Positions 1-12,500 of a stretch of DNA of 64,000 nucleotides are shown here, in pieces. Position 1 is the first letter of the stretch. Each line of letters starts with the position of its first letter. The DNA is from Cryptomeria japonica. Its lineage: Eukaryota > Streptophyta > Pinopsida > Cupressales > Cupressaceae. The notes beneath the pieces were generated by a model, which saw only the letters and a program-made list of their open reading frames with translations, searched no databases and had not been told where the DNA came from. A program made the position numbers and the translations under genes. The DNA lies in NCBI RefSeq assembly GCF_030272615.1, contig NC_081410.1, positions 227,140,915 to 227,204,914 on the forward strand, written 5' to 3'.

Positions 1-690
1 CAAATCTGCCACAAAAATTATCTTCTTAATCTGCTATTAATTCTTCATATCCCTCCTATCAAATGTGCAATTTATCTAGTCATACTGTCTTTACAAAATC
101 TTCTTGATCTCTGCAAGATCTTACCCTTTATATCAGCATATTTTTCTTCCCAGCATCTGCACAGTCAATCTGAAAATAATTCCAGAATTATTACACTTTA
201 CTCAACACCTTTGTGTCTGATTATACTTCCAGAATTTTACTATCATCCTTCTTTCCATCAACCCAGATTTTTCTTTTACTATCTCTGCAATATCTTCATC
301 TTTATAACAGCATTAGATCATCACACATTTCTCACAAATTTTTAATTTCTAAGTTATAATCTCAGCATTAATCTTTTGCACACTTCTGAATTTTCAGCAT
401 ATACATATCACTTCTCTTCTGCTTCAGACTATCTGAAATATAATTTCAGACTTATTACATTCAACGCACTCTCAGTATTTCTATTTTAAATGACATATAT
501 ATATTATTTCCTACCCTTACATGGAAGGGTCACATCTCTTTGCATTGTTCACTTATCACACCCCTGCGTGAATGGTCATGTGCACCATATTGTAATTATC
601 GATTGGCATTAGTCAACCGATTCAAACCCAATCATTGAATACTACCGATCAGTTAATAAATATCGGTTAGACTAAATATCGCCGTGTCAA

Positions 691-976
691 TTATAAAGCA
701 ATTTAATACTGCTGATTTCTGATGACTATCAGTTAGATGAAATACCGATATGTCAAATAACACTTAATACCACTGATTAGTTAATGACTAGCGGTGAGAC
801 TAAATACGGATGTGATGAATTGTTTTATGAGAATTATAAAGCAATTTAATACTGCTGATTTCTGATGACTATCAGTTAGATGAAATACCGATATGTCAAA
901 TAACACTTAATACCACTGATTAGTTAATGACTATCGGTGAGACTAAATACGGATGTGATGAATTGTTTTATGAGTA
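691..976. repeat. Tandem repeat, 143-bp period, two copies
   Basis: Positions 691-833 and 834-976 are nearly identical. Each 143-bp unit looks like a dimer of an older unit of about 70 bp marked by CTGAT...GACTATCAGTTAGA and ACTAAATA. A further diverged monomer lies upstream at about 620-690, so this is a small satellite-like array rather than one duplication. Confidence 0.85.
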
Positions 977-1301
977 TCGGTCCATTTCTTTGATACGTGT
1001 TACATAGTCTCTTCGATACTTGTTACATATTATCATTTACTTCAAAACAGTTTTCTGATCTCATCATAACATCTTCACGATGACAATAAAGAGGAATCGG
1101 GCTGCAATGTCTTCAACAAATGAACTATGAAGGACGTCTTGGTCTACAACGTCTTCAGAAACAGCAAAGTAACTATGCCAATGAGGACTCACTGTCCTGG
1201 TATAATCATAGTATGATCAGAGATTATGTAGTGTTGTTTCTATATATATATATTGCTGACTGTAGAATATGTATATCTGAGTTTTCTGTTTATTACAAAC
1301 A

Positions 1302-1320
1302 TATATATATATATATATAT
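1302..1320. repeat. (AT)n microsatellite
   Basis: An uninterrupted AT dinucleotide run. Confidence 0.9.
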
Positions 1321-1407
1321 TAAACAGAGACAATATATCCATTAAAGAATATGATCACCGGATTTCTTAAGCACATCCATTTTGGTATCTCTGAAATAAG
1401 GTCTGCC

Positions 1408-1416
<9 letters not shown>

Positions 1417-1450
<34 letters not shown>
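1417..1450. repeat. (TG)n microsatellite
   Basis: A run of about 17 TG dinucleotides, flanked on the left by a short TA run. Confidence 0.92.
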
Positions 1451-1451
<1 letters not shown>

Positions 1452-1950
1452 AGCTGTGTATATATAAAGTATATCGTCTGTCAAACTGTAGAGTAAGTAT
1501 CCTTGAAATTCGATCTTCCATAATTTAGCCTGACTGCTGCATATGTATGATCTGATTATACAATCAGACTGCAAACTGAAACCTATCTTCACAGATTTGA
1601 TAACCTTTTCAAACCCGTTGTGCATTCGTGGTCTATACTGGACATCATCTGTGATCTGTATGCTGGTCTGTAGTATCTGTATCACTTGATTGCAACGTTC
1701 AGTCTTATCAATACATGAATCTCTGTTCATGTATAATCATGTGTATTACGTATTCAATGAAGTCACGGAGATCATCTTCCATTCGAACTGTAACAGAAAT
1801 GTATATATGTGATCAGATGTATATGATCAGACTGTAAGCTCTATATCACCAACTTCTAGGACTGGAACAGGAATATATTGGTTCAATATGTTCATCAATC
1901 TTCATGAGTTAACAAATTCCTTTGACATCAATGACAATATTTCCATCACA

Positions 1951-2107
1951 TTGCACTTTAATCTAATGACTAAACCTCTTCTTCCAATTTCAAGACAAAA
2001 TTATCATGCTTACATTCGACAATTGACTGACATTGTTGATATTTCTCTAGATTATTGCACTTTAATCTAATGACTAAACCTCTTCTTCCAATTTCAAGAC
2101 AAAATTG
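1951..2107. repeat. Short direct duplication, 104-bp period
   Basis: A segment of about 53 bp beginning TTGCACTTTAATCTAATGAC at 1951 recurs identically at 2055. The fragment between the copies is unique. Confidence 0.85.
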
Positions 2108-3379
2108 AATTTGTCTTCAATATAGTTATTAGGGAGATATTAGATAGTACAGTATACAAGTTAATGTTGGGACCATTTTGTACATAGGAATTATTGCTTT
2201 CATTAATGATGTGATAACATTATATTCATTATGTTAAAAAAGTTTATAAGCAGTTTTCAGCCACCTTGTAACTTCCTCCTTCAATAATAACTATAAGCTA
2301 CTCATTGAAGTTTGTGCCATCCCATTCTCTCAAACTCCATGCATTCATTCTTCCAACAATAAGGTGCATGACATTGACCAGGTCAAGGAAGAGGACACTG
2401 AAATAAAAAATATTTCACAAAACTAAAGGTGACTAGCTTTAGATGCCAAAAAATCATCACCAATGAAAGAAAGGGCATCACCATCAATGTGACACCATGC
2501 TGCCTCTCGGAATAATTTATTAGTCACCTGTAAATTACTTGGCTACATAAAACTATATGTAGTGTGTAAAAAATATTTCAATTATCTTAATTTCTTGCAA
2601 GCACATGATATTGAGGCACTAAAAATATTGCAAGGCTGTTACTCAGCAAAAAGCACAGTACGAGCACCAAGTATGATGCTAGTTGAGAGCACAATGTTTA
2701 CCCCAGCTCATTTGTAGCAAGTTGGTGTGCAACCTATGAAAAGCATAGTGCATGTCTTGCCTTTGTTTACTCTCATTGAAAATGTCTTTTCCTTAGTCTA
2801 TTTCTTTCATAGGGGGCTTGCTTTAGAATTTGGATAAACACAAAACTAAAATGCACTTGTCAAAATGGACCGCTTATGGCCATCTTGAAAGCCTTATATT
2901 ATAGTGGCTTAAGGGCAAGGCATTTTGGAGATTGTTGCTAGAGTTGGTAAGAGAATCAACTTATATAAGGGAATCAAATGTCTTTTATAAGTTTATAATT
3001 TAACATTTTCTTCCATCTCTAAACCCAACAGAGACAAATTCGTCATATTGAACAGGACCTGAATAAAATACTATTTGAAGCCTCAATATTTGAAACTGAT
3101 CTCTACGATACTAATTGTTAAAAGTTAGAACTTGGTTCTAAATTATTTGCTTCAAGAAAAAATTAGAAATATGACAGAGGCAACAACTTTCTTATAATGT
3201 TACAACACATGGCGCATCCCTTTGATTTCTGCATACAATTTGCTGCATTAAGAGAATCAGAAATGCACAATGAAAGAAAACATCCAAATAAAATAAGGGG
3301 TAGCAACTATGCTCGTCTATGGTGGAAAACAACGTATTCCCAACTAATTTGATAAGCCCAATTTGGAATAATATAGGAC

Positions 3380-3530
3380 TTATTCTCTTTTATCTTCTTC
3401 AGTCTCTTCTCCAAGACTAAAAACATCTTGTTTGATAGAAACGTTAACTTTTGGCTTCACAATTCCTCCAGTCAAAGCAACAAGCTCCTCTTCATCGAAA
3501 GCATTTCCAGCCTCATCAGAAAATGCATAC
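3380..3530 (-). CDS. Exon 5 of the GOST-family gene (cytosolic tail)
   Basis: After acceptor tttacAG (3532-3531) the exon completes an Arg codon and encodes [20 protein letters not shown] and a tail ending EETEEDKRE, then TAA at 3382-3380. The acidic tail is predicted to face the cytosol. Intron 4 is 298 bp. The 3' UTR continues leftwards; I could not place the polyadenylation site. Confidence 0.9.
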
Positions 3531-6500
3531 CTGTAAACAATCATACAATGGCCAACCACAGATATTTCAATGTATTTCATGTCAAAGAAGTAAGTCCACA
3601 CATATGCATCACAAACTCTAGCCTTGCAGTTCTGTGCCTCTTGCAGAATACCATGTACTCTAATTGGGATAGCATAGATTCAATATTTTTTAAGGCACTC
3701 TGGGTCTTCAAATTAATTGTCGAGAGGGAACAAGATAATAGATCATTTATTCATTCTAAATAGGAATACTTGAAATAAAATTTAAAAGGCTTAAACTATG
3801 ATCAAATGGAAAAAATATTGAAGCTTACCGTGTAACATTCTGGGATGGCGCCCACAAGAAACAAACTACACAAAGCAGTACAAATGAAAGTGAATTCCAG
3901 AGAGCTATAATAATCCAAGAAGTTTCCCAATTTTCGTTGAAGGGGTCTGTTATCTTGAAATATAACTGCCAAATTGAAAATTAGCAGAAGTTATGTACAA
4001 TAATAATAGCGTCAATTTTAAGTACTAAAATAGCTTACTTGGATCCAGTTCTACTAAGAAGCCCAAAAGGACATCAACTCTACTATTTATCAAAGAATAA
4101 CGATAGAAGGTGCAATTTCTACCTCATAGCCAATGAAAGCAACGGAAAAGAGTACAGCTACTGCTAAGGCATTTGTAAATTTTCTATAGAGATCAAGCTT
4201 CGCAAAACTTTTCCGCACCTGATAAATATATTGACAAAACACAAATTAGAGAGAGAGCATGCCAATTCCAAATATCGTATGTAAGAAAGACATTAGAAAA
4301 ACCCTTAAAGAATAGGTCATACAAGCAGGTTAATACTATCTATTACTCTCAGAATGATTAAACAAAAGTCCTTAGGCAATCAAGATTGACATTTTTTTTT
4401 CTAGTTTTTACAGAATCCGAGTGCTTAGTTTCAAGATAAATCAATATCCTGATGTCTCCCCATTCCTCATAATATGACAAAAGAAACTGCATATTTTTAA
4501 GAAAGTAATAGCTACAGTCTGAGAAATAAATCCTTGTGCATTTCAGTTCTTTACTCCCATTTCAGTTCTTTACTCCCAATCATTAATTTAAAACTCTCGC
4601 AACAGCTGGGTGGGTACAGTGAGTTTCTTGCCCCAAAATTATCAGTTATTCTTGTTGTGTTCTAGCAATTACAGGGTCTTAAGTTTTCATGTTTTGCTGT
4701 TTTTTGTGCTACTTCTTTCAGAACCAAGGTTTATAATTTTTAAAATTGGCATCACTAGGTAATTATAGTGCTACCAAGACTAGGGATCCCACTTGGAGGC
4801 CTGGCACATTGGGCACAAAAGTAGGAACAAGCATGCGCAATTATTGTGGCTTGAAGATAAGAGGAGGCATCAATCGTCCCAAATATCAACTTGCACAAAT
4901 TCCTGGATGAGATATGCAATTGTGTAATTCAGTAAAACCAGAGATTACACAATAGACGAGTCACAAAAGTTATCCTTGCTTTGCACAAGGAAAAGAAATC
5001 AGTAAAGGTTAGGACAACTGAGGCAGTTGCAGCTATAATGAATTTTACTCTAGAGTTAAACTAATGTAGTGGGCTCGTCTTGGCCACAGATATAGGGCCC
5101 ATTCACTAGAGATGGTTCTAGTTGGGTGCAGTCACACTCATGGGGGTTCTCTGTTTCTCCTAATACCCCCAGTACACACTCTTTTGTACAAGGTAGTGTG
5201 TGGAACCAAGAGAACCACTATGAAGCAAGGATGGCATGTATTAAATTTTTGGTACTATAAAAACATATCATTCAATGTTAAAAGAAGCACACATTGGGAG
5301 TCGGTCAATGCATTGATTATAGCTGAAAAGTGTTCAAGGCACCTAGTCCATATGATTTGAGTGGACCTTTGTTGGACGAAGTGTGAGTAAATTACTAATA
5401 ACCTGAAAGAATAATTGTACTGAATAGGTTACACAAACCAAAACTAGTTAAACAGAATAACAAATCAAAGCATACACTAGATTTACCCTATGAAACTCTT
5501 TCAATAAAAAATCAGTAACATAGCGCCACTTGAATATGTTAACTAAAGATTAGAAATACAATATACAGAGGATTTCACTTGTACTTAAACAATTTCTTTA
5601 TCTTGTCAAATCTTGCAACATGAACCTTCAAGAACTTGTCCTCAACGCAACATGCATTCTCAAAAATTCTTCTCAGCGCACTCTATGAGTTTCTCTCCTT
5701 CGTAGTTAGTCCAATCATTTGGAAATCTATTACAATGTAATGTAACAATACATCTATTGCCATGCTTTCTTCGGATCTTGTAACAACCATATGCAACCAA
5801 CTTGTGTGTATTTACAATTGTTCCGCAGTTTTTGAATGGGGGGATGTGGGGACCAAGAATCCAAATTTGAGGACAGCAGGGCGGCAGTGGTGCAATTATA
5901 ATATAGTACTTGAAAAAATAGGTTGTAAAATAATGTAAAAGAAATAATAATTGAAACTATAAATTGTGATATACAATATACTGAAAATGCCGAAAATCAA
6001 TATTTTAATATACTCAAATTCTCAATGTGACAATTACAATGAATACAATTGGCTAATACCTCAATGGTCTAAAACTCTGACCATCATCCCTAGAGGTTGT
6101 GGCAAACTACTCATCTCTAGAACTGCTAGACCCATCTAGCTCATGTTCCTCCAAATGAACACCAACCAATCCTATTTGTGCCTGATCATCGTCAAACTCT
6201 CCTTGTACATAAACGTGTTGCAGTCCATTAAATACAAGTCACTATGAATAGCTACAAATTTCTCCACTCTCCTAGTGGTAAACTTCTTCCTCTTGATAGA
6301 ATAGATGAAGTTGTATGTAGACAAATTTCTCTTTGTAATAGACAAACTAGAAACTTAAGACAAGAGGCAAATAGCTAGTGTGATTGTTAATGAATGAAGC
6401 CCATGCATAGTCCACTTTAGTATTAGGTCCTATACTATATTCACCCTGTACAGCTTTGTCTCTCTTGGATATCCTCAAGTGTGGCGAATTTGGTCCAATC

Positions 6501-9500
6501 ATGACATATGGTGGTGGCATCCTCAATACCATAAATCTTACGAATCACTTTCATGAAGCCCCTATTCCTTTCACCATCTTCCATAGGGACAATTCTACCA
6601 AGTCTTTGCACTTACCACTTCAGTTTTGATACATAGGCAGACATGTGAGGAAGTGTTGAATTTTTCCCACCTCCATTGAATGATAGACTGGATGTGTTTA
6701 TTATAAAACTGCAAGGTGGAATCTTTCACTTGTATGACCTTCATTTGGTGACAAATGTTGTCAATGGACTCATACACCTCTCCAAGGTTCAAAGCATTAG
6801 ATTCCCCATGTCTTATCATTGTGAAAATGGAGAAATGATGGAAACAATGTATTTGGATCAACCCAAAATATTCCTCTTCACTAGTTCCTTCACCCTCTTC
6901 CCCTACTCTGACTTGGAATTGAACTGCTAATTCCACTCATGTGTCATGACCATTAGTTGCAATGGCTCTTGTAAGTTTAATCATCCTCTCTAAGAAAATG
7001 AAGTATGAGGCATATTAGGTCTTGACATGTTTGAGAATTTCCTTCTTGGATAAGGTCTGAAATAATGCATGTGATGTGTGGTGAATTTAAATAAACATGT
7101 GCACACCTCTCATGTCAAGACCTACTTGTTTGATCTAATCTACTTTGCCTATGTCTGTTAGTCTATTGTCCATGTGTTGATGTGTATTTTGTACATGACC
7201 AAACACAGAATAAAATACCCAGAGGTATCTTATCCTCTCTTGAGTAAAGTCTCCGAATGCTGAAGATATCGCAAAAAAGGATCAATCGGAAGGACTTCAA
7301 GGTTCTGCTTTGTAGGATCTCTACTCGCTAATAAGCACCAGTGGTCGTTGTGTTTGCTGTTTCTTCAAGGGGCCTTACGTACTTTCAAAGAAAGCTTGTC
7401 CGTGCTACTATCTTTCCAAATGAGGAAACATGATTTTCCTAATACTAACAGATTTTCAAAAAAGATCAAAAGATAAGGGTTTCGAGGAAGAGATACTTAA
7501 ACTAATCCTAAGAATGACTTAATGAAGACTGGTCTTGATAAGATTCTACCAATTTCAATATCGCCAAAGGATTACAACTCCACTGGAATTGGTGCGATCT
7601 TCTAAGGGTATTCAACGATTTTCAAATCACCAAGGAGATAGATACTATCAGGGAGATACATATCAATACTTCTAATGATGATTGAACTCTTAACCAATCT
7701 TAATGTTTCCAGTTGACCACACAAGGCGTTCTTACAATCAGTAAGAAGCTAGTGGTTTGGAATGTGAGTCTTATTGAAGATCAGGCACAACATTCGTCCT
7801 TCAAACTTAAAATTTAAATGCAATTTCTACTAAGAGTGATTCAAAAAGATAAACAACCATGAAAGTAGCCACAAGGATTGCAACAAAACACCATAACTTC
7901 AATATTTCATTGATCTCATAGCCAAATAAACAACAATTGTTCAACTTTCTCTCTTCACTACTCAATTTTGCTACAAACAATATTAAACTTATTTCTCTCC
8001 AACTTTCTAACTTTTCTAACCTCCTTAAAATGAAATGAGTGAGGGCTTATATAGCACTCTCAAATACAATGAACGGTCTGGATCAAAAGAAGATCGATGG
8101 CTGAGATTTTGACACCTAAACCCTAATTAGGGTTTGTTACAAAAAAGTCCCCATTTAGATAAACATTATTAATCCATAGCCAATAAAAATTGGTACAAAT
8201 AATGAGGAGACATAGACCAATAGGGATTAAGCTGCCACATCATCTTATAACAACTTTTCATCTAGAACTTTGTTCCCTTTCCTATGCTCTTTTCTAGCAT
8301 ATTCAATGAATTTGGACACAATTCCCTCAATCTCAGCAATGGGAATCTCAAGAAGATTCTTCATTCGTTCTTCCAAGTGAAGGACTTGATCAAAAGCAGT
8401 GAGAAGAGTCATCTCCCACCCAGGCTCAAGTTCTTTGGTCTTCTCAATCAAGAACATAGTAGCATACATTTGATCTCGCTGCCTTTTTGTAACGATGTTC
8501 TCTTCCTTGCAAAAGATGACCTTGATTCTGTCTTCCAACTCCTAGATGTCCACATCTGTCTCGATCTCAATCCGCCTGTCAAGGATGGTACACAACACCT
8601 CAAACACCTTGTCTTGAACTAGATGGATGGTACCTTCAATTCGGCTGCATCTGGTGTTGACGTCTTCAAAAAGAACTTCCTTCATCTGGAGCAGAGCTGA
8701 CCACTGCAGGAGGCTATGGGTTCCTCCATCCATTATATTTTCTTGTGCTAAAATCCGTCTTGGTGTTTCTCTTATCACTTGTAAGACTGGGATGATAACA
8801 TCTCTAGTGCGAGTGAATGCAGCTATAGTTATCATTAGATTGTGGATAATCTCAAGGACCTGGATGGCTCGATGAACTGTCTTCATCATCCTTGTTGCAA
8901 ATTCCATGGCCACCTTGTAAGATTCATCAATCCAAGAACTCATGAGTTGGACTAGGCTCTTCACCCTCTCTGCCTCACTTATTGATTCAAGAGGAAGTGC
9001 ATGCAAAGGAGATATTGCTGGATCTTGTCGTCTCAAAGGTTGGTTAAGATGGCTAAAATAATTCCTCCAAGCACTAACCTCTCTTTCGAGCTTCTTATTC
9101 CTTTCCACTTCTTCTTTGAGTTTGTCTTTGAGTGCTTTCAGTGAATCAGTTGCTTCTTCCATAGCTTGCTCAGAGGTAAGTGGACCAAGATCAAATGTTT
9201 CTAGATCATATTCTTCTGCTAGAATCTCATCCTCATATTTGTCCACCACTGGTGTAGCTATCTGCACTTTTCTGGATCCTGTCTCATCTCTAATTACCTT
9301 TGACATCTTTGTGGCCTTCTTCTTCTCTATTACTTCATGAGAATTTCCTATAAGGCTTTCCAAGTCAAATACATGTTCTTCCTCTTCAACCACAACTACC
9401 CTTGTCAGCCTCTCTTTCAGCCAATCCGGAATGGCAGATCTCCTTTCCCTCACTTGTATTTCTTTAGGCAGAGGTCTATCTTCCCGGAAAGGAGATGTTG

Positions 9501-12500
9501 CTTCATCATCATTCTTTTCTTCTTGTTGCTCGTTAGCACCAACCTGGGGAGATTGACTTGATGAATGTTGAGGTGTCTGTCCTTTTCCTTGTTTATCATT
9601 TTGTACCATGGATTCCATAGACTCATCAATTTCATACACTATCTGCCTTTGATCTTCTTCTTGACTTGCTTCCTTTTCATGCCTAGAAGATGTGCTTGGT
9701 GGGCGATCATGATTTATTTTCTGCTTCTTCTTGGAAGGCTCTCTCTTCTCAGGTCCTTCTTTCTTCTTTGAACCTTTGGAATGAGAAGTATTCTCACTCA
9801 CACTTGCCTCTCCTTCTTCTGGTCTTGTTTCCAAGGTGAATGTCATAGATACATTCTGCTCCTTCAACTTTTGATGATGTACGTCCACCCATCTGCGAGT
9901 GAAAGATAAAACGGAAGCCATCAAAGCTCTTAGGTCTAAAACCTCAGGCTCATTCCAATCTACCTTCACTTCTTTATCTTCCTTCTCATAGGATGATTGG
10001 AGGTATCTACCACTGTCCTGGGCTTGATTGGCTACTCTATAAATTTTGCATTGCATTTCCTGATGAGATCCATGGGTAATCTGGAATGCATCTTTCTTTT
10101 GACCTCTACATCATCCTAGACATTCATCCAAAAGTCTTCCACTTGAAACTCATGTTTGTACTTCTTCCCGACTGTTTCCTCTATATAACCATGAGGATCA
10201 AAATTCTCCTTTGAGGCAAAGGATGTGAATGAATATAGAGATAATTCTTTCTCTGCATCTTCTGCGGCCTGAGTATTAGGACACACTTCAACTGAGTTCC
10301 CTAGTATGATGGGTACGGGAATCCCATTTCCATGCTTGTGTCTTGATGCCTTCGCATAACCTGCCAACTGCCTAGTCACCTCAAGTAGTATTATCCTGTC
10401 TGTAGGATATCTCGGCAACATGTAGGGAGGCGAAGGACATCCATGAACTCTGATGTATGTGAATTTTGGAAACTGAATGAACCATGCACCATGCATCTTC
10501 ACGAGCTCCTATGCATCCAGAGATAGTCGATTGTGAATCCCTCCTTGCAATGTCCTGGTGATATACATCGTGAAGGTGTCATTGACTAGCTTGTAGTCAC
10601 TCCTTGGCGGATGATGCAGTTGAACATAAGAATCACAAACTCTTATTTCTCCGGGTCCTCTTCCAACAACTCCTCTATGAGGTAGCCCTGCATACTCAAA
10701 ACCTCTGATCAAGGCATGTATAACATATGAACTCATGTGAAATGACTTAGTAGGCCTTAGTCTTCTCAACTGCACGTCCAGGCTGTTGCTAATGATTCTA
10801 GCCCAATTGAGCATTCCCTTTCCTTGGACGATCAGTTGGATGAAGAAGAACATCCATTTGTCGAAGAAGAAAGCTTGAGAGGCACCTGTGACCCGATTGA
10901 GCATGGTTATCAAGTCCTTGAATTCTTCTTGGAAGTCGATTTTGTGCGGAGTATTGGGAATCTTGTTCAGGCGAGGTCTGCTCTTGAGTAGCCAATTCTT
11001 GTTAATGAAATTCAAGCAAGAACCAGGATCATCCTCATAGATAGACCTAGCTCCTTCTAGACTTTTGTAGATCATGTCTCTATGTTCTGGGAGATGAAAG
11101 GCTTCACTTATAGCTTCCTCCGAAAGGTAGGCTAAGATAGTTCCATCCTCAGCTATGATCGTCCTTGAGTGTGAATCATAATGTCAAGCACACTCGATCA
11201 TCAACTCATGGCACTTGACTGCAGGAGGGAAACCTGCAGCCTTGATGATGCCACTCTCAATTATCTTCTTTGCAACAGGTGACGGCTTGCCGATGTAGGG
11301 CGCTTCTCGAAACTTCTTCACATTGAAGTTTCCTAGATTGGTGTCTCCAATATTGCTCCACTTGGACACGATCCTGGTCTCCAATTCGTCATTCCTCTGA
11401 TCCTCCTTGATGAGAGCCTGTCGAGTAGTGGATCCTCCGGCCTTGGGGGTCGTCATTTGATACCTACACAAAAGCTTAAAGTTAGGGTTTGAGCATAATA
11501 TTTTAAGGTATAGGATTTAAGACCTTTTCAAGGAAATAACTAAATATTAATTTGAAAATGATATGATAAATCCTAGAATTATGAATTTTCAAATTAATAT
11601 TAATTATGAATGGAAATCAGATTGCACAAGACTTAGATTTTCAAAGGATTGCTATGGAAATCAAACTAAAATCTTGAACAAACTTTCAAAATTCTGATTA
11701 TTCATACCTCTTCCTTGGAATTTAGCTATCAACCTTGAAAAATGAAAGAAGGAAGATGAGGATTTGCTGGACAAGGATGTTTGATTTGAATTTCTGGTCC
11801 TCTCTTTGATGGCTTCAATCTTCAATTAACCTTCAAGCTTCCTCCAAAATCTGGAAATTAACCTTCAACCAGCTCTTCAATCAAAAATTCGCTTTCAATC
11901 AACCTTCAAGATCTGGAAATTTGTCTTGAATCTGCTCAATTTCGCACCACTAGGTCTGCTCCTCAAATTCGCATAAGGGAAAATGAATGAATGATTTAAA
12001 ATTTCAGAACACACCTCTCTTTATATAAGGCGCTCACCTTGATTTCCCTTAAGGCCGACTTGGCAAATAGGAAATAAAATAAAATAAAATTCCTCTTAAA
12101 GGATGGCCGACTTGCTTGTAAAGGCAAAATAATGAATATTGAGCGATCAAGCATAATTTTTAATTTTTTAAATTAATTTCCAAGCTAAGGGTGGATTTTT
12201 TCATTTATTTCAAGGCTTAGAGATTAATTAATTAAATTATAAATGTCCTTATCCATGTGAATTTGTCTTAGTCTCCCAAATGTGTTGTAATAGGCAAATT
12301 TAGTGAAAGACTATAGGCTAGCTTAGGGAATGTTAAAGCTTGATTAAGGCTTGATGAATCTTCATTCCTTAGGCATTAAAATATTCAAAGTTTAGGTCTC
12401 TCCAAGGAGGCTTGCTTGAATTTTTTATCTAGACTTGTTTGCTTCATTAATCAGCATCCTTACAACCTAGATTTGCCATCTCCCATGCTCTTGCCATCAT

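Larger units (their letters stand above)
1..3379. other. 3' flanking DNA of the host gene; no coding features seen
   Basis: This AT-rich stretch contains the repeats listed separately. The short ORFs in it show no recognisable domain and no codon pattern suggesting a gene. Its right end should include the 3' UTR of the GOST-family gene. Confidence 0.6.
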
